Source: Paraburkholderia sp. BL25I1N1
GTDB lineage: Bacteria > Pseudomonadota > Gammaproteobacteria > Burkholderiales > Burkholderiaceae
Length of the DNA: 64,000 nt
Assembly: GCF_003002025.1 (NCBI RefSeq)
Contig: NZ_PVZB01000003.1
Span: 310,001-374,000 of the forward strand
Direction of reading: 5' to 3'
The position numbers and the translations under genes are program-made. The notes below the pieces were generated by a model. It did not search any database, was not told the DNA's origin, and saw only the letters and a list, made by a program, of their open reading frames with translations. Below, piece by piece: positions 18,781-27,119 of the stretch (positions are counted from its first letter, which is position 1; the number at the start of each line of letters is the position of its first letter).

Positions 18781-19737
18781 ATGATCATCGACACTAGCTG
18801 TTATCCGACCAATCTGGTCGACCTCGCGTGGCGCCATGACGGCGAGCCATTTTCCGGCGAGCGTCTGATCGAAGTGATGGACGGCCCTTACATCATCAAC
18901 GGCAAGCCTCGCCGTATCGACAAGGCCTTCATCCAGCCGCCGCAAGGCAACACCATCTATACGTGGACCGACGGCGAACGCTCGGGCCGCGAGTCGATCG
19001 ACGACTACATGGCGTACACGGTCGAATGCGTTCAAAAGTATCCGGACCGTTTGCTCGGCTGTTTCGTCTACAACCCGCGTTGCGGTCCGGAGAACGGTGC
19101 TGAAGCCATCGAGTTCTATGCGAAGGAACACGGCTTCAAGATGGTGCAGTTGCAGGCCAACATGCATGCGTACCGTCCCGACCGCGCGCTCGACTGGTTG
19201 CGCCCCGCGTTGCGCAAATGCGCGGATCTTGGCCTGCTCGTGAAGCTCCACACCGGCGACGGCCCGTACAGCATTCCGAGCGAGTGGTATCCGCTGATTC
19301 GCGAATTCCCGTCGGTGAATTTCATCATGGCGCACTTCGGTGTGCAGACGGGCGGTGTGTATTGCTTCGAGCCGTACCAGATGGCGCTCGATACGCCGAA
19401 CGTGTACTGCGAATCGAGCTGGTGCCTGCAATCGCGAATCGTCGAATTCGCGAAGGTGCTGCCCACGCACAAGATTCTCTACGGCTCCGACACACCGCCG
19501 AACGAGCCGGGCATGTGGCTGCGTTTGCTCGAAGTGCTGTGCCACGAACCGCCGCAAGGCTTGAATCTCGACGAAGACACGCTCGAGGACTATCTCGGCA
19601 ACAACCTCGCCCGCATGATCGGCATCGAGCCGAGCGCGCCGCCGAAGAGCGTGGAAGAAGCGCAAGCCTATCTGAAACACCACGCCGGCGCCGCGAAGAA
19701 ACACGCGGGCCAGGCCGACTACGCAGGAGCCCGCTGA
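18781..19737 (+). CDS. amidohydrolase family protein lacking the HxH metal motif (paralogue 1)
   Basis: A 318-residue member of the amidohydrolase-2 (ACMSD-like decarboxylase) family. Compared with the next gene it is full length and very similar, with conserved LHTGDGPY, MAHFGVQTGG and YGSDTPPNEPGMW segments. The N-terminal metal-binding HxH is changed: residues 5-9 read TSCYP where the neighbour reads THLHP. It may thus be inactive, bind metal differently, or work as a non-catalytic partner. ATG at 18781 follows AAGGAG at 18766-18771; a longer frame upstream has no family similarity. Translation is coupled to the neighbour through ATGA at 19734-19739 (TGATG). Confidence 0.88.
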   Translation: MIIDTSCYPTNLVDLAWRHDGEPFSGERLIEVMDGPYIINGKPRRIDKAFIQPPQGNTIYTWTDGERSGRESIDDYMAYTVECVQKYPDRLLGCFVYNPRCGPENGAEAIEFYAKEHGFKMVQLQANMHAYRPDRALDWLRPALRKCADLGLLVKLHTGDGPYSIPSEWYPLIREFPSVNFIMAHFGVQTGGVYCFEPYQMALDTPNVYCESSWCLQSRIVEFAKVLPTHKILYGSDTPPNEPGMWLRLLEVLCHEPPQGLNLDEDTLEDYLGNNLARMIGIEPSAPPKSVEEAQAYLKHHAGAAKKHAGQADYAGAR

Positions 19738-20663
19738 TGATCATCGATACCCATCTGCATCCCACGAATCTCGTCGACGAAGCGTGGCGTCATACCGGCG
19801 AGCCATTCACCGGCGAACGCCTGCTGAAGATGATGGACGGTCCGTACATCATCAACGGCAAGCCGCGCCGGATCGACATGGGCTTCATTCAGCCGCCGCC
19901 GGGCAACACCGGCTATCGCGACGGCAATCGCCGCGGTCGTGAAGGCATTCGCGACTACATGTCGTATATCGCCGAATTGACGCAGAAGTACCCGGATCGC
20001 TTTATCGGCAACTTCACGTACAACCCGCGTTGGGGTCCGGAAAATGGCGCGGCTGAGCTCGAATTCCACGTGAAGGAGTACGGCTTCAAGATGCTCAAGC
20101 TGCACGCGAACATGCACGGCTACCGGCCGGACCGCGCGCTCGACTGGTTGCGCCCGGCCATGAAGAAATGCGCTGAGCTCGGCGTGGTCGTGCTGATTCA
20201 CACCGGCGACGGACCGTACACGATCCCGACGCAGTTCTATCCGATCATCCGCGAATTCCCGATGGTGAATTTCATCATCGGTCACTTCGGGATTCAGACG
20301 GGTGGCAACTATTCGTTCGAAGCGTTCTGGATGGCGATGGATACGCCGAACGTGTATTGCGAATCGGGCTGGTGCTATCAGTCGCGCATCGTCGAATTCG
20401 CTCGTGAACTGCCGCGCAACAAGATCGTGTTCGGCACGGATTCGCCGCCGAACGAACCGGGAATGTGGCTGCGCGAACTGGAAATGCTGTGCGGTCCCGC
20501 GCCGCAAGGTATGAATCTGGACGAGGACGGTCTCGAAGACTATATGGGCAACAACATCGCCCGTCTGGTCGGAATCGAGCCGACCAAGCCGCCGAAGGAT
20601 CTTGCCGAAGCGGAAAAACGTTTGAAGGCGACTTACGTGAATGACGTCACGCAGCCGGCCTAA
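19737..20663 (+). CDS. amidohydrolase family protein (paralogue 2, intact metal site)
   Basis: A 308-residue amidohydrolase-2 protein. Seen: the metal ligands H6 and H8 in DTHLHPT, the His in LIHTGDGPY, the His in IIGHFGIQTGG, and the Asp in FGTDSPPNEPGMW, so the active site is complete. Family members are hydrolases or non-oxidative decarboxylases of aromatic and heteroaromatic acids (ACMSD, gamma-resorcylate and 3,6-dihydroxypicolinate decarboxylases). The start overlaps the previous stop by one base; AGGAG lies at 19725-19729. Being next to UbiD and UbiX fits breakdown of a carboxylated ring. Substrate unknown. Confidence 0.9.
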   Translation: MIIDTHLHPTNLVDEAWRHTGEPFTGERLLKMMDGPYIINGKPRRIDMGFIQPPPGNTGYRDGNRRGREGIRDYMSYIAELTQKYPDRFIGNFTYNPRWGPENGAAELEFHVKEYGFKMLKLHANMHGYRPDRALDWLRPAMKKCAELGVVVLIHTGDGPYTIPTQFYPIIREFPMVNFIIGHFGIQTGGNYSFEAFWMAMDTPNVYCESGWCYQSRIVEFARELPRNKIVFGTDSPPNEPGMWLRELEMLCGPAPQGMNLDEDGLEDYMGNNIARLVGIEPTKPPKDLAEAEKRLKATYVNDVTQPA

Positions 20664-20691
20664 CGCTGACTGACTGATCGTTCGAAAGAAA

Positions 20692-20717
20692 GCAGGCGCG
20701 GTTCGCGCCGCGCCTGC
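20692..20717 (+). other. intercistronic hairpin in the amidohydrolase-UbiD gap
   Basis: A perfect 10-bp stem (GCAGGCGCGG with CCGCGCCTGC) and a 6-nt loop between paralogue 2 and ubiD. There is no T-run after it, so it is more likely an mRNA-stabilising or processing element, or a weak terminator, than a full stop. Confidence 0.6.
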
Positions 20718-20742
20718 CTCTGTTGCTCACACGGAGTTCACT

Positions 20743-22137
20743 ATGGCGGATAACCTCTTCCGCGCCACGCAGGATTTTCATCGCTTTGCGCATGCGTATC
20801 GCGAGCACTATCCCGATGATGTTTTGACGCTCTCGCAGCCACTGTCCGCTGATCAGGATGTTACGGCGGTCGTCGCCGAACTCGCGGCGCGCGGACAGCA
20901 TCCCATGCTGTTTTGCGAAAAGGTCGACGGGATCGCAACGCCGCTCGTCACGAATTTCTTTGCTTCGCGTACACGCATTGGGCGTCTGTTCGATGTCGAC
21001 GCGGCCGGTCTGTTCGACGCATATCAACAACGCGCCAATGCGCCTGTCGCACCCGTGTTCGTTGCGAACGGCCCCGTACTGGACCAGGTGATTGAAGGCG
21101 ACGCAGTAGATCTCGCGCAATTGCCGATGATCCGCCACTTCGATACCGACCGTGGCCCGTACGTCACGAATGCAGTGATCGTCGCGGAAGATCCAGTCAC
21201 CGGCGTGGCAAACCTCAGCTATCACCGTTCGATGCGCCACGCGAAAAACGCCCTGGCCACCAGTCTGCATTCGCGCGGCCACCTCTGGCGCATGCTGCAA
21301 ACCGCCCAGGCACGCGGCGACACGTTGAAAGTCGCGATGGTGATCGGCGCGCATCCGCTGTTCATGCTGGCCGCCGCCGCACGCGTGCCGTTCGGCACCG
21401 ACGAACGCGCAATCGCAGGCGGTCTGTTCGGTGCGCCGCTGGAACTGGTGCGCACGCCGCGCTACGGCATCGGCGTGCCCGCTTCCGCCGAGTTCGTGCT
21501 GGAAGGCACGATCGATCCGTCCGCGCACGCCGAAGAAGGCCCGTTCGGCGAATTCACCGGCTATTCGTCGGACCGCTCGACGAACAACGTGCTGCGCGTC
21601 GACACGATGATGCGTCGTCGCGATGCGTGGCTCGTCGATGTAGTTGGCGGTCCTTACGCAGAACATTTGACTTTAGCCCGCTTACCGCGCGAAGCGGAGA
21701 TGAGCGAGAAGCTGAAGGCGCGCTTCCTGTCCGTCACAGCATTGCACTACCCCAACTCCGGCACGCATTTCCACTGCTACGTCGCGCTGAATCAGACGCG
21801 CGACGGCGAAGCACGCCAGGTCATGCTCGCGCTGCTCGGTTGGGATCCCTACCTGAAGAACGTCGTCGCCGTGGATAGCGACATCGACATCACTAACGAC
21901 TCGCAGGTGCTGTGGGCGATCGCCACGCATTTTCAGCCGCACGAGGACGTGTTTATCGTCAATGGATTGCCGGGCAGTCCGCTCGACCCTTCGTCGTCCG
22001 CGGCGGGCACCACGTCGCGTATGGGCATCGACGCGACGCGCGGCGCGCATTTCGACGGCATCCGCGCGCAGATCAGCGAGCGCGCTTCGCAACAGGCCGT
22101 CAACATTCTGGCCCACGCCACCGGAGTCCAGCGATGA
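20743..22137 (+). CDS. UbiD family (prFMN-dependent) decarboxylase
   Basis: A 464-residue UbiD-fold enzyme, normal length. UbiD enzymes use prenylated FMN to (de)carboxylate unsaturated or aromatic acids reversibly. Seen: the conserved EEGPFGEFTGY segment (E265 and E270 correspond to the catalytic Glu pair) and the upstream NLSYHRSMR region near the cofactor. CACGGAGT at 20730-20737 precedes ATG 20743. The gene overlaps the UbiX-type gene by 4 nt, so enzyme and cofactor maker are translated together. In this operon it is probably catabolic rather than a ubiquinone-synthesis enzyme. Confidence 0.92.
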   Translation: MADNLFRATQDFHRFAHAYREHYPDDVLTLSQPLSADQDVTAVVAELAARGQHPMLFCEKVDGIATPLVTNFFASRTRIGRLFDVDAAGLFDAYQQRANAPVAPVFVANGPVLDQVIEGDAVDLAQLPMIRHFDTDRGPYVTNAVIVAEDPVTGVANLSYHRSMRHAKNALATSLHSRGHLWRMLQTAQARGDTLKVAMVIGAHPLFMLAAAARVPFGTDERAIAGGLFGAPLELVRTPRYGIGVPASAEFVLEGTIDPSAHAEEGPFGEFTGYSSDRSTNNVLRVDTMMRRRDAWLVDVVGGPYAEHLTLARLPREAEMSEKLKARFLSVTALHYPNSGTHFHCYVALNQTRDGEARQVMLALLGWDPYLKNVVAVDSDIDITNDSQVLWAIATHFQPHEDVFIVNGLPGSPLDPSSSAAGTTSRMGIDATRGAHFDGIRAQISERASQQAVNILAHATGVQR

Positions 22138-22724
22138 GCGCGCGGCGACTCGTAGTCGGCATCAGCGGCGCATCCGGCTTTACGTATGGCGTGCGTCTGC
22201 TGCAATTGCTGCGTCAGCTTGATATCGAAACGCATTTGACCGTTTCGCGCAGCGCGTTACTCACGATGACGCACGAAACCGACTACAAGTTCGCCGACGT
22301 CAGCGCGCTAGCCAGCGCCACCTATCGCTGCGACGACATGGCCGCGGCCATCTCCAGCGGCTCGTTCCGCTCGCTGGGCATGATCGTCGCGCCCTGTTCG
22401 ATGAAGACGCTTGCCGAAATTGCCAGCGGCATGTCGTCAAGCCTGATCTCGCGCGCCGCCGATGTCACGTTGAAAGAGCGCCGCCCGCTGGTGCTGCTCG
22501 CGCGTGAAACGCCGTACACGCTGGCGCATCTGCGCAACATGATTGCCGTAACCGAAATGGGCGCGATCGTCGCGCCACCCGTGCCGGCGTTTTATGCGCG
22601 CCCCGCTTCACTCGACCAGATGATCGAGCACACGCTTGGCCGCGTGCTCGATCTGTTCGGTCTCGAAGCGGGCACCGTCAAACGCTGGCGAGAAGTCGAG
22701 GCACAAGCACCGCATATCGCCTGA
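22134..22724 (+). CDS. UbiX-like flavin prenyltransferase
   Basis: A 196-residue flavoprotein of the UbiX/Pad1 family, which makes the prFMN cofactor used by UbiD. Seen: N-terminal VVGISGASGFTYGVRLL for FMN binding, VAPCSMKTLAEIASG (about residues 85-100) and the ETPYTLAHLRNM segment near the prenyl site. The start ATG overlaps the ubiD stop (ATGA). Its presence as a dedicated copy supports a catabolic UbiD. CobW follows after 40 nt. Confidence 0.93.
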   Translation: MSARRLVVGISGASGFTYGVRLLQLLRQLDIETHLTVSRSALLTMTHETDYKFADVSALASATYRCDDMAAAISSGSFRSLGMIVAPCSMKTLAEIASGMSSSLISRAADVTLKERRPLVLLARETPYTLAHLRNMIAVTEMGAIVAPPVPAFYARPASLDQMIEHTLGRVLDLFGLEAGTVKRWREVEAQAPHIA

Positions 22725-22764
22725 TAGCCGAACTGCTTTACGAACGAAGAAACGGAGACGAGCC

Positions 22765-23847
22765 ATGAATCACATTCACACCACCCACAACGAAATCGAG
22801 AAGATCGCCGTCACGGTGCTGACCGGCTTTCTCGGCGCCGGCAAAACGACGCTGCTCAACTACATCCTGCGCGAGAAGCACGGCCGCAAGATCGCGGTGA
22901 TCGAAAACGAATTCGGCGAAATCGGCATCGACGGTGGCCTCGTGCTCGAATCGACCGAAGAGATCTATGAAATGACGAACGGCTGCGTGTGCTGCGTCGG
23001 CGCGGTGCGCGAGGATCTGGTGAGGATCGTGCGCATGCTCGTGGAGCGGCCGGACCGGCTCGATCACATCATCGTCGAAACCAGCGGGCTTGCCGATCCG
23101 TATCCGGTTGCACAGACGTTCTTTCTCGACGATCCCATCGCTAAACAAGTCACCCTCGACGCCGTCGTCACGATGGTGGATGCGAAGCATATCGCCGCGC
23201 ATCTGGACGATCTGGTGCTCGACGGCAGCGACAACCAGGCCGTCGATCAGATCGTGTGCGCGGACCGTATCGTCATCAACAAGGTCGATCTGGTGGGACC
23301 AGACGATATCGCTTCGCTGACGCAACGCATTCGTGGACTCAATGCCACGGCGGAAATCGTCGAGTCGAGCTATGCACAGATCGACCTCGGCAAGATTCTT
23401 GGCGTGGGCGCAAACGAGTTCTCGCAAATTCTCGTCGAGACCGATGGCCTGCATGAAGACGAACACACGCACGGTCACGAAGAACACGAACACGAGCATG
23501 CCCATCACGACGACGATCACGCCGCTCACCAGCACGACGAAAGCGTTTCCTCGGTCGGGATCGAAGTCGACGCGGATATCGACCTCGACGCGCTGCAAGC
23601 ATGGCTCGCCGAACTGCGCGACTCGGATGCCACGAACCTGTTCCGTATGAAAGGCATTCTCGCCGTGCAAGGCCAGTTGCATCGCTATGTGCTGCAAGGC
23701 GTGCACAACGTCATCGAACTGCGCGCGGCGCAAGTGTGGGGTAGCGAGCCGCGCTCGTGCCGCATCGTTTTCATCGGACGCGATCTCGATCGCGCCGCAC
23801 TGACCGACCGCTTCCACGCCTGTCTGGCCGTGCCGGTTGCGGCCTGA
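22765..23847 (+). CDS. CobW/COG0523 family GTPase, putative metal chaperone
   Basis: A 360-residue P-loop GTPase. Seen: Walker A GFLGAGKTT (residues 21-29), the metal-binding GCVCC motif (CxCC, about residue 73), ETSGLADP, the NKVD base-specificity motif, then a long His/Asp/Glu-rich linker (about residues 232-262) and a C-terminal CobW domain. The family delivers Zn, Co or other metals to target enzymes. Here the metal-dependent amidohydrolases and the deaminase of the same operon are natural clients. The start follows CGGAGA at 22753-22758. Confidence 0.9.
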   Translation: MNHIHTTHNEIEKIAVTVLTGFLGAGKTTLLNYILREKHGRKIAVIENEFGEIGIDGGLVLESTEEIYEMTNGCVCCVGAVREDLVRIVRMLVERPDRLDHIIVETSGLADPYPVAQTFFLDDPIAKQVTLDAVVTMVDAKHIAAHLDDLVLDGSDNQAVDQIVCADRIVINKVDLVGPDDIASLTQRIRGLNATAEIVESSYAQIDLGKILGVGANEFSQILVETDGLHEDEHTHGHEEHEHEHAHHDDDHAAHQHDESVSSVGIEVDADIDLDALQAWLAELRDSDATNLFRMKGILAVQGQLHRYVLQGVHNVIELRAAQVWGSEPRSCRIVFIGRDLDRAALTDRFHACLAVPVAA

Positions 23848-23936
23848 CGGGAGATCCGGTCGGCGCGCGTCGTAGTGCCGCGCGGCTAGGTCCGTGCGGC
23901 GCGCTCCGATCGATAAACACAATTTGGAGACACGTC

Positions 23937-25277
23937 ATGAACACCGCCATACACCCCGTCGATCGCATTCTGCCGAAGCGCCAGATGATCACGCTCGGCT
24001 TGCAGCACATGCTAGTGGCTTACATCGGCGCCATCGCGGTGCCGCTGATCGTCGCGTCGGCGCTGAAGATGTCGCCGGCCGACACCACCGTGCTCATCAG
24101 CACGGCGCTGTTTTGCTCGGGCATCTCGACGATTCTGCAAACCGTCGGCATCTGGAAGTTCGGTGTGCGTCTGCCGATTCTGCAGGGCGTCGCATTCAGC
24201 AGCGTCGGACCGGTCATTGCGATCGGCACGAGTCCGGGCGTCGGTTTCGCCGGCGTGTGCGGCGCGGTGATTGGCGCGGGTCTGTTCACGATGTTCGCCG
24301 CGCCGCTGGTCGGGCGCTTACGAAGGTTCTTCCCACCTGTAGTGACCGGCTGCATCGTGACCGTGATCGGCTTGCAGTTGTTTCCCGTCGCGTATCAATG
24401 GGCCGGTGGCGGCGAGGCCGCGCAACAACAGTTCGGCGCGTTGCCCTTCCTGAGCGTCACGCTGTTCGTCGCGCTGGTAATTCTCGCGATCAACCGTTTT
24501 GCCAATGCGTTCCTGCGCAATCTGTCAGTGCTGATCGGTTTGATTGCCGGTGGCGTTCTGGCGTGCTCGCTCGGCATGGGCAACTTCGCGAGCGTGGCGC
24601 AAGCGCCGTGGTTCACCATGCCGTTGCCGTTTCACTTCGGCACGCCCGTGTTTTCGCTGGTGCCGGTGTTGACGATGATCGTCGTGATGGTGGTGCAGAT
24701 GGTCGAATCCATGGGCCTGTTCGTCGCGATCGGCGACATCGTCGATAAGGACGTGAGCGAGGAGGACGTGGTGCGTGGCATGCGTGCCAACGGGCTGGCG
24801 AGCGCGATCGCCGGCATGTTCGCGGCGTTTCCGTTCATCGCGTTCATGGAGAACGTCGGCCTTGTCATTCTGACCGGCGTGCGCAGCCGCTGGGTGGTGG
24901 CGATCAGCGGCGTGCTGATGTGCGTGGTGGCGCTGGTGCCGAAGATCGGCGCGGTGGTTGCGTCGACGCCTTCCGCCGCGCTCGGTGGCGCAGGTATCGC
25001 CATGTTCGGCGTAGTGGTCGCGGCCGGTGTGCAGACGTTGGCGAAAGTGGACTTCGAGCGCAATCGCTACAACGTGTTGATCGTCGGCTTTACGATCGCC
25101 ACCGCGTTGATTCCGGTGATGGCGCCACAAGTCTTCAAGCACATGCCCGACTGGACGCAACCGTTCCTGCACAGCGGCGTGGTGCTGGCGTGCCTCGTTT
25201 CCGTCGTGCTGAACGCGGTGCTCAACGGCGCGCATGAAGAGGACGTCGTGCCGGCGCACAATATGGTCCGCGAATAA
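23937..25277 (+). CDS. NCS2 family nucleobase/xanthine-type permease
   Basis: A 446-residue inner-membrane symporter with about 14 hydrophobic segments, of the nucleobase:cation symporter-2 family (xanthine, urate, uracil). Seen: GLQHMLVAYIGAIAVPL at the N-terminus, LPILQGVAFSSVGP, the signature region around VQMVESMGLFVAIGDI and the AAFPFIAFMENVGLV stretch. It presumably imports the ring compound degraded by this operon, or a purine-like substrate for the deaminase that follows. ATG 23937 has TTGGAGA at 23923-23929. Confidence 0.92.
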   Translation: MNTAIHPVDRILPKRQMITLGLQHMLVAYIGAIAVPLIVASALKMSPADTTVLISTALFCSGISTILQTVGIWKFGVRLPILQGVAFSSVGPVIAIGTSPGVGFAGVCGAVIGAGLFTMFAAPLVGRLRRFFPPVVTGCIVTVIGLQLFPVAYQWAGGGEAAQQQFGALPFLSVTLFVALVILAINRFANAFLRNLSVLIGLIAGGVLACSLGMGNFASVAQAPWFTMPLPFHFGTPVFSLVPVLTMIVVMVVQMVESMGLFVAIGDIVDKDVSEEDVVRGMRANGLASAIAGMFAAFPFIAFMENVGLVILTGVRSRWVVAISGVLMCVVALVPKIGAVVASTPSAALGGAGIAMFGVVVAAGVQTLAKVDFERNRYNVLIVGFTIATALIPVMAPQVFKHMPDWTQPFLHSGVVLACLVSVVLNAVLNGAHEEDVVPAHNMVRE

Positions 25278-25297
25278 GCGGATGTTGCATGACGAGC

Positions 25298-25323
25298 GCG
25301 GCGGTCTTTGCAAAGGCCGCCGC
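25298..25323 (+). other. intercistronic hairpin in the permease-deaminase gap
   Basis: A long dyad: GCGGCGG and CCGCCGC arms closing an inner CTTTG/CAAAG stem, 12 Watson-Crick pairs plus one G.U. No T-run follows. It may stabilise the upstream permease message or lower expression of the distal genes. It is the second such hairpin in this operon. Confidence 0.6.
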
Positions 25324-25351
25324 TTCGCAGTAACTGAAAGGATATCGAATC

Positions 25352-26737
25352 GTGAGCATGCAAACTGAAGCGTTGCTGATCAAAAACCCTGTCGCGGTGA
25401 TGAGCGGAATGAGCGGCGAGCGCGCAAGGCTCGGCCAGGTCGATCTGCGGATTCGCAATGGCCGTATCGAAACCATCGCGCCGAATCTCGAACCGCGTGC
25501 CGATGAACGCGTGATCGACGCACGTTCCTGCGTGGTGTATCCGGGCTGGGTGAACACGCATCATCATCTGTTCCAGAATCTGCTGAAGGCCGTGCCGTCC
25601 GGTATCAATGCGGATTTGCAGGAATGGCTGGCTGCCGTGCCGTATCCGCGTCTCGCGCGCTTTACGCCGGAGCTGGCGCGCGTTGCCGCTCGCCTGGGTC
25701 TTGCCGAGCTGCTGCTCTCCGGCGTGACGACCTGCGCCGATCATCACTATCTCTACCACGCGGACGGCACCACCGAAACCGGCGATCTGCTATTCGACGA
25801 AGCGGCTTCGTTCGGCATGCGCTTCGTGTTGTGCCGCGGCGGCGCATTGCAGGCGGCGGGGGATCATCCGGGGTTTTCCAAAGTCGCGCTCAAGCCCGAA
25901 ACGCTCGATCAGATGCTCGCCGATATCGAACGTTTGAAGTCGCGGCATCACGACGGTGGCGATGCCTCGATGCGTCGCGTCGTAGTCGCGCCGACCACGC
26001 CAACGTTTTCCCTGCCGCCCGAACTGTTGCCTGAAGTCGCGCGCGCGGCTCGGCGGATGGGTTTGAGGTTGCATACGCATCTGTCCGAGACGACCCGCTA
26101 CGTCGATTTCTGCAAGGAGCGCTTCAACAAACTGCCGGTCGAGTTCGTCGCCGATCACGAGTGGCTCGGTCCGGATGTGTGGTTCGCGCATCTCGTGCAT
26201 CTGCAAGCGAGCGAGATCGCGATGCTCGCTGAAACCGGCAGTGGATGCGCGCATTGCCCGGTCAGCAATGCCCGGCTGGGCAGCGGCATCGCACCCGCAC
26301 CGCAGATGGCGGCCGCTGGCGTGCCGATGTCGCTCGCCGTGGACGGCGTGGCGTCGAACGAATCCGGCAGCATGACCAATGAAGCGCATTTCGCATGGCT
26401 CGTGCATCGCGCGGCGCAGGGCGCGTCGGCGACCACGGTGGAAGAGACGATTCATTGGGGCAGCGCAGGTGGCGCGGGCGTGCTCGGGCTCGATGCGGTC
26501 GGCACACTTGAAGTCGGCATGGCGGCGGACTTCGTGCTGTATGACGTCAGCGATCTGCGCTTCAACGGTTTCCATGATGTTGCCGTTGCGCCGGTGACGG
26601 CAGGCGAGCCGGCGCGCGTTCGCTATAACGTGGTGAACGGTCGCGCGGTGGTGGATAACGGCGTGATTCCCGGTCTCGATCTCGACGCGCTGCGTTATGA
26701 AGCCGCCGAGGGCGTGAAGTCATTGCTCGCCGATTAA
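25352..26737 (+). CDS. amidohydrolase, 8-oxoguanine deaminase/AtzB-like
   Basis: A 461-residue metal-dependent deaminase of the cytosine/guanine deaminase (ATZ/TRZ) group. Seen: the metal motif in GWVNTHHHLFQN (about residues 68-72), THLSETTRYV, and the Asp region LAVDGVASNESGSM. This resembles annotated 8-oxoguanine deaminases and hydroxydechloroatrazine-type hydrolases. It would remove an amino group from a purine or related heterocycle. GTG at 25352 is well spaced from AAAGGA (25337-25342); an ATG six bases later is the alternative. It follows the NCS2 permease, matching import then deamination. Confidence 0.87.
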   Translation: MSMQTEALLIKNPVAVMSGMSGERARLGQVDLRIRNGRIETIAPNLEPRADERVIDARSCVVYPGWVNTHHHLFQNLLKAVPSGINADLQEWLAAVPYPRLARFTPELARVAARLGLAELLLSGVTTCADHHYLYHADGTTETGDLLFDEAASFGMRFVLCRGGALQAAGDHPGFSKVALKPETLDQMLADIERLKSRHHDGGDASMRRVVVAPTTPTFSLPPELLPEVARAARRMGLRLHTHLSETTRYVDFCKERFNKLPVEFVADHEWLGPDVWFAHLVHLQASEIAMLAETGSGCAHCPVSNARLGSGIAPAPQMAAAGVPMSLAVDGVASNESGSMTNEAHFAWLVHRAAQGASATTVEETIHWGSAGGAGVLGLDAVGTLEVGMAADFVLYDVSDLRFNGFHDVAVAPVTAGEPARVRYNVVNGRAVVDNGVIPGLDLDALRYEAAEGVKSLLAD

Positions 26738-26761
26738 GGCAAGAGCAAAGGACGCGTTACG

Positions 26762-27028
26762 ATGCAAAGCAAACGAATTCGGCTCGGCATTCTGACGCCG
26801 TCGTCGAACACCGCGCTCGAGCCGATGACGGCGGCGATGCTGAGCGAACTGGCGCACGTCAGCGCGCATTTTGCCCGCTTCACGGTGACAGAGATCGCGT
26901 TGTCCGAGCAGGCGCTCGGCCAGTTCGACGTGAGCCGGGTTCTGGCGGCCGCGCGCCAGTTGGCCGATGCGCGAGTGGACGTGGAGCCGTTGGTGCGGTG
27001 GGGGCGGTGGTTTATGGAAGTGCGGTAA
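26762..27028 (+). pseudogene. maleate isomerase/Asp-Glu racemase family, truncated after about 72 residues
   Basis: The first 72 residues match the N-terminus of the aspartate/glutamate racemase-like family that includes maleate cis-trans isomerase and arylmalonate decarboxylase (LGILTPSSNTALEPMTAAML and following). Normal members are about 240 residues. After ARVDV the frame runs into unrelated residues and stops at 27028; the first catalytic Cys region and everything beyond are gone. It is the last gene of the operon and is cut next to the convergent ThrRS-like gene. A functional 88-residue protein is very unlikely. Confidence 0.75.
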
Positions 27029-27119
27029 GTTCTTGCCTTTAAGGCACGACGCCGCGCCGCCCGCCGCCGAATCGACCGGCGGGAGGGCGCGACTCGAAAC
27101 GCCCCCGACACCCGTCGCG

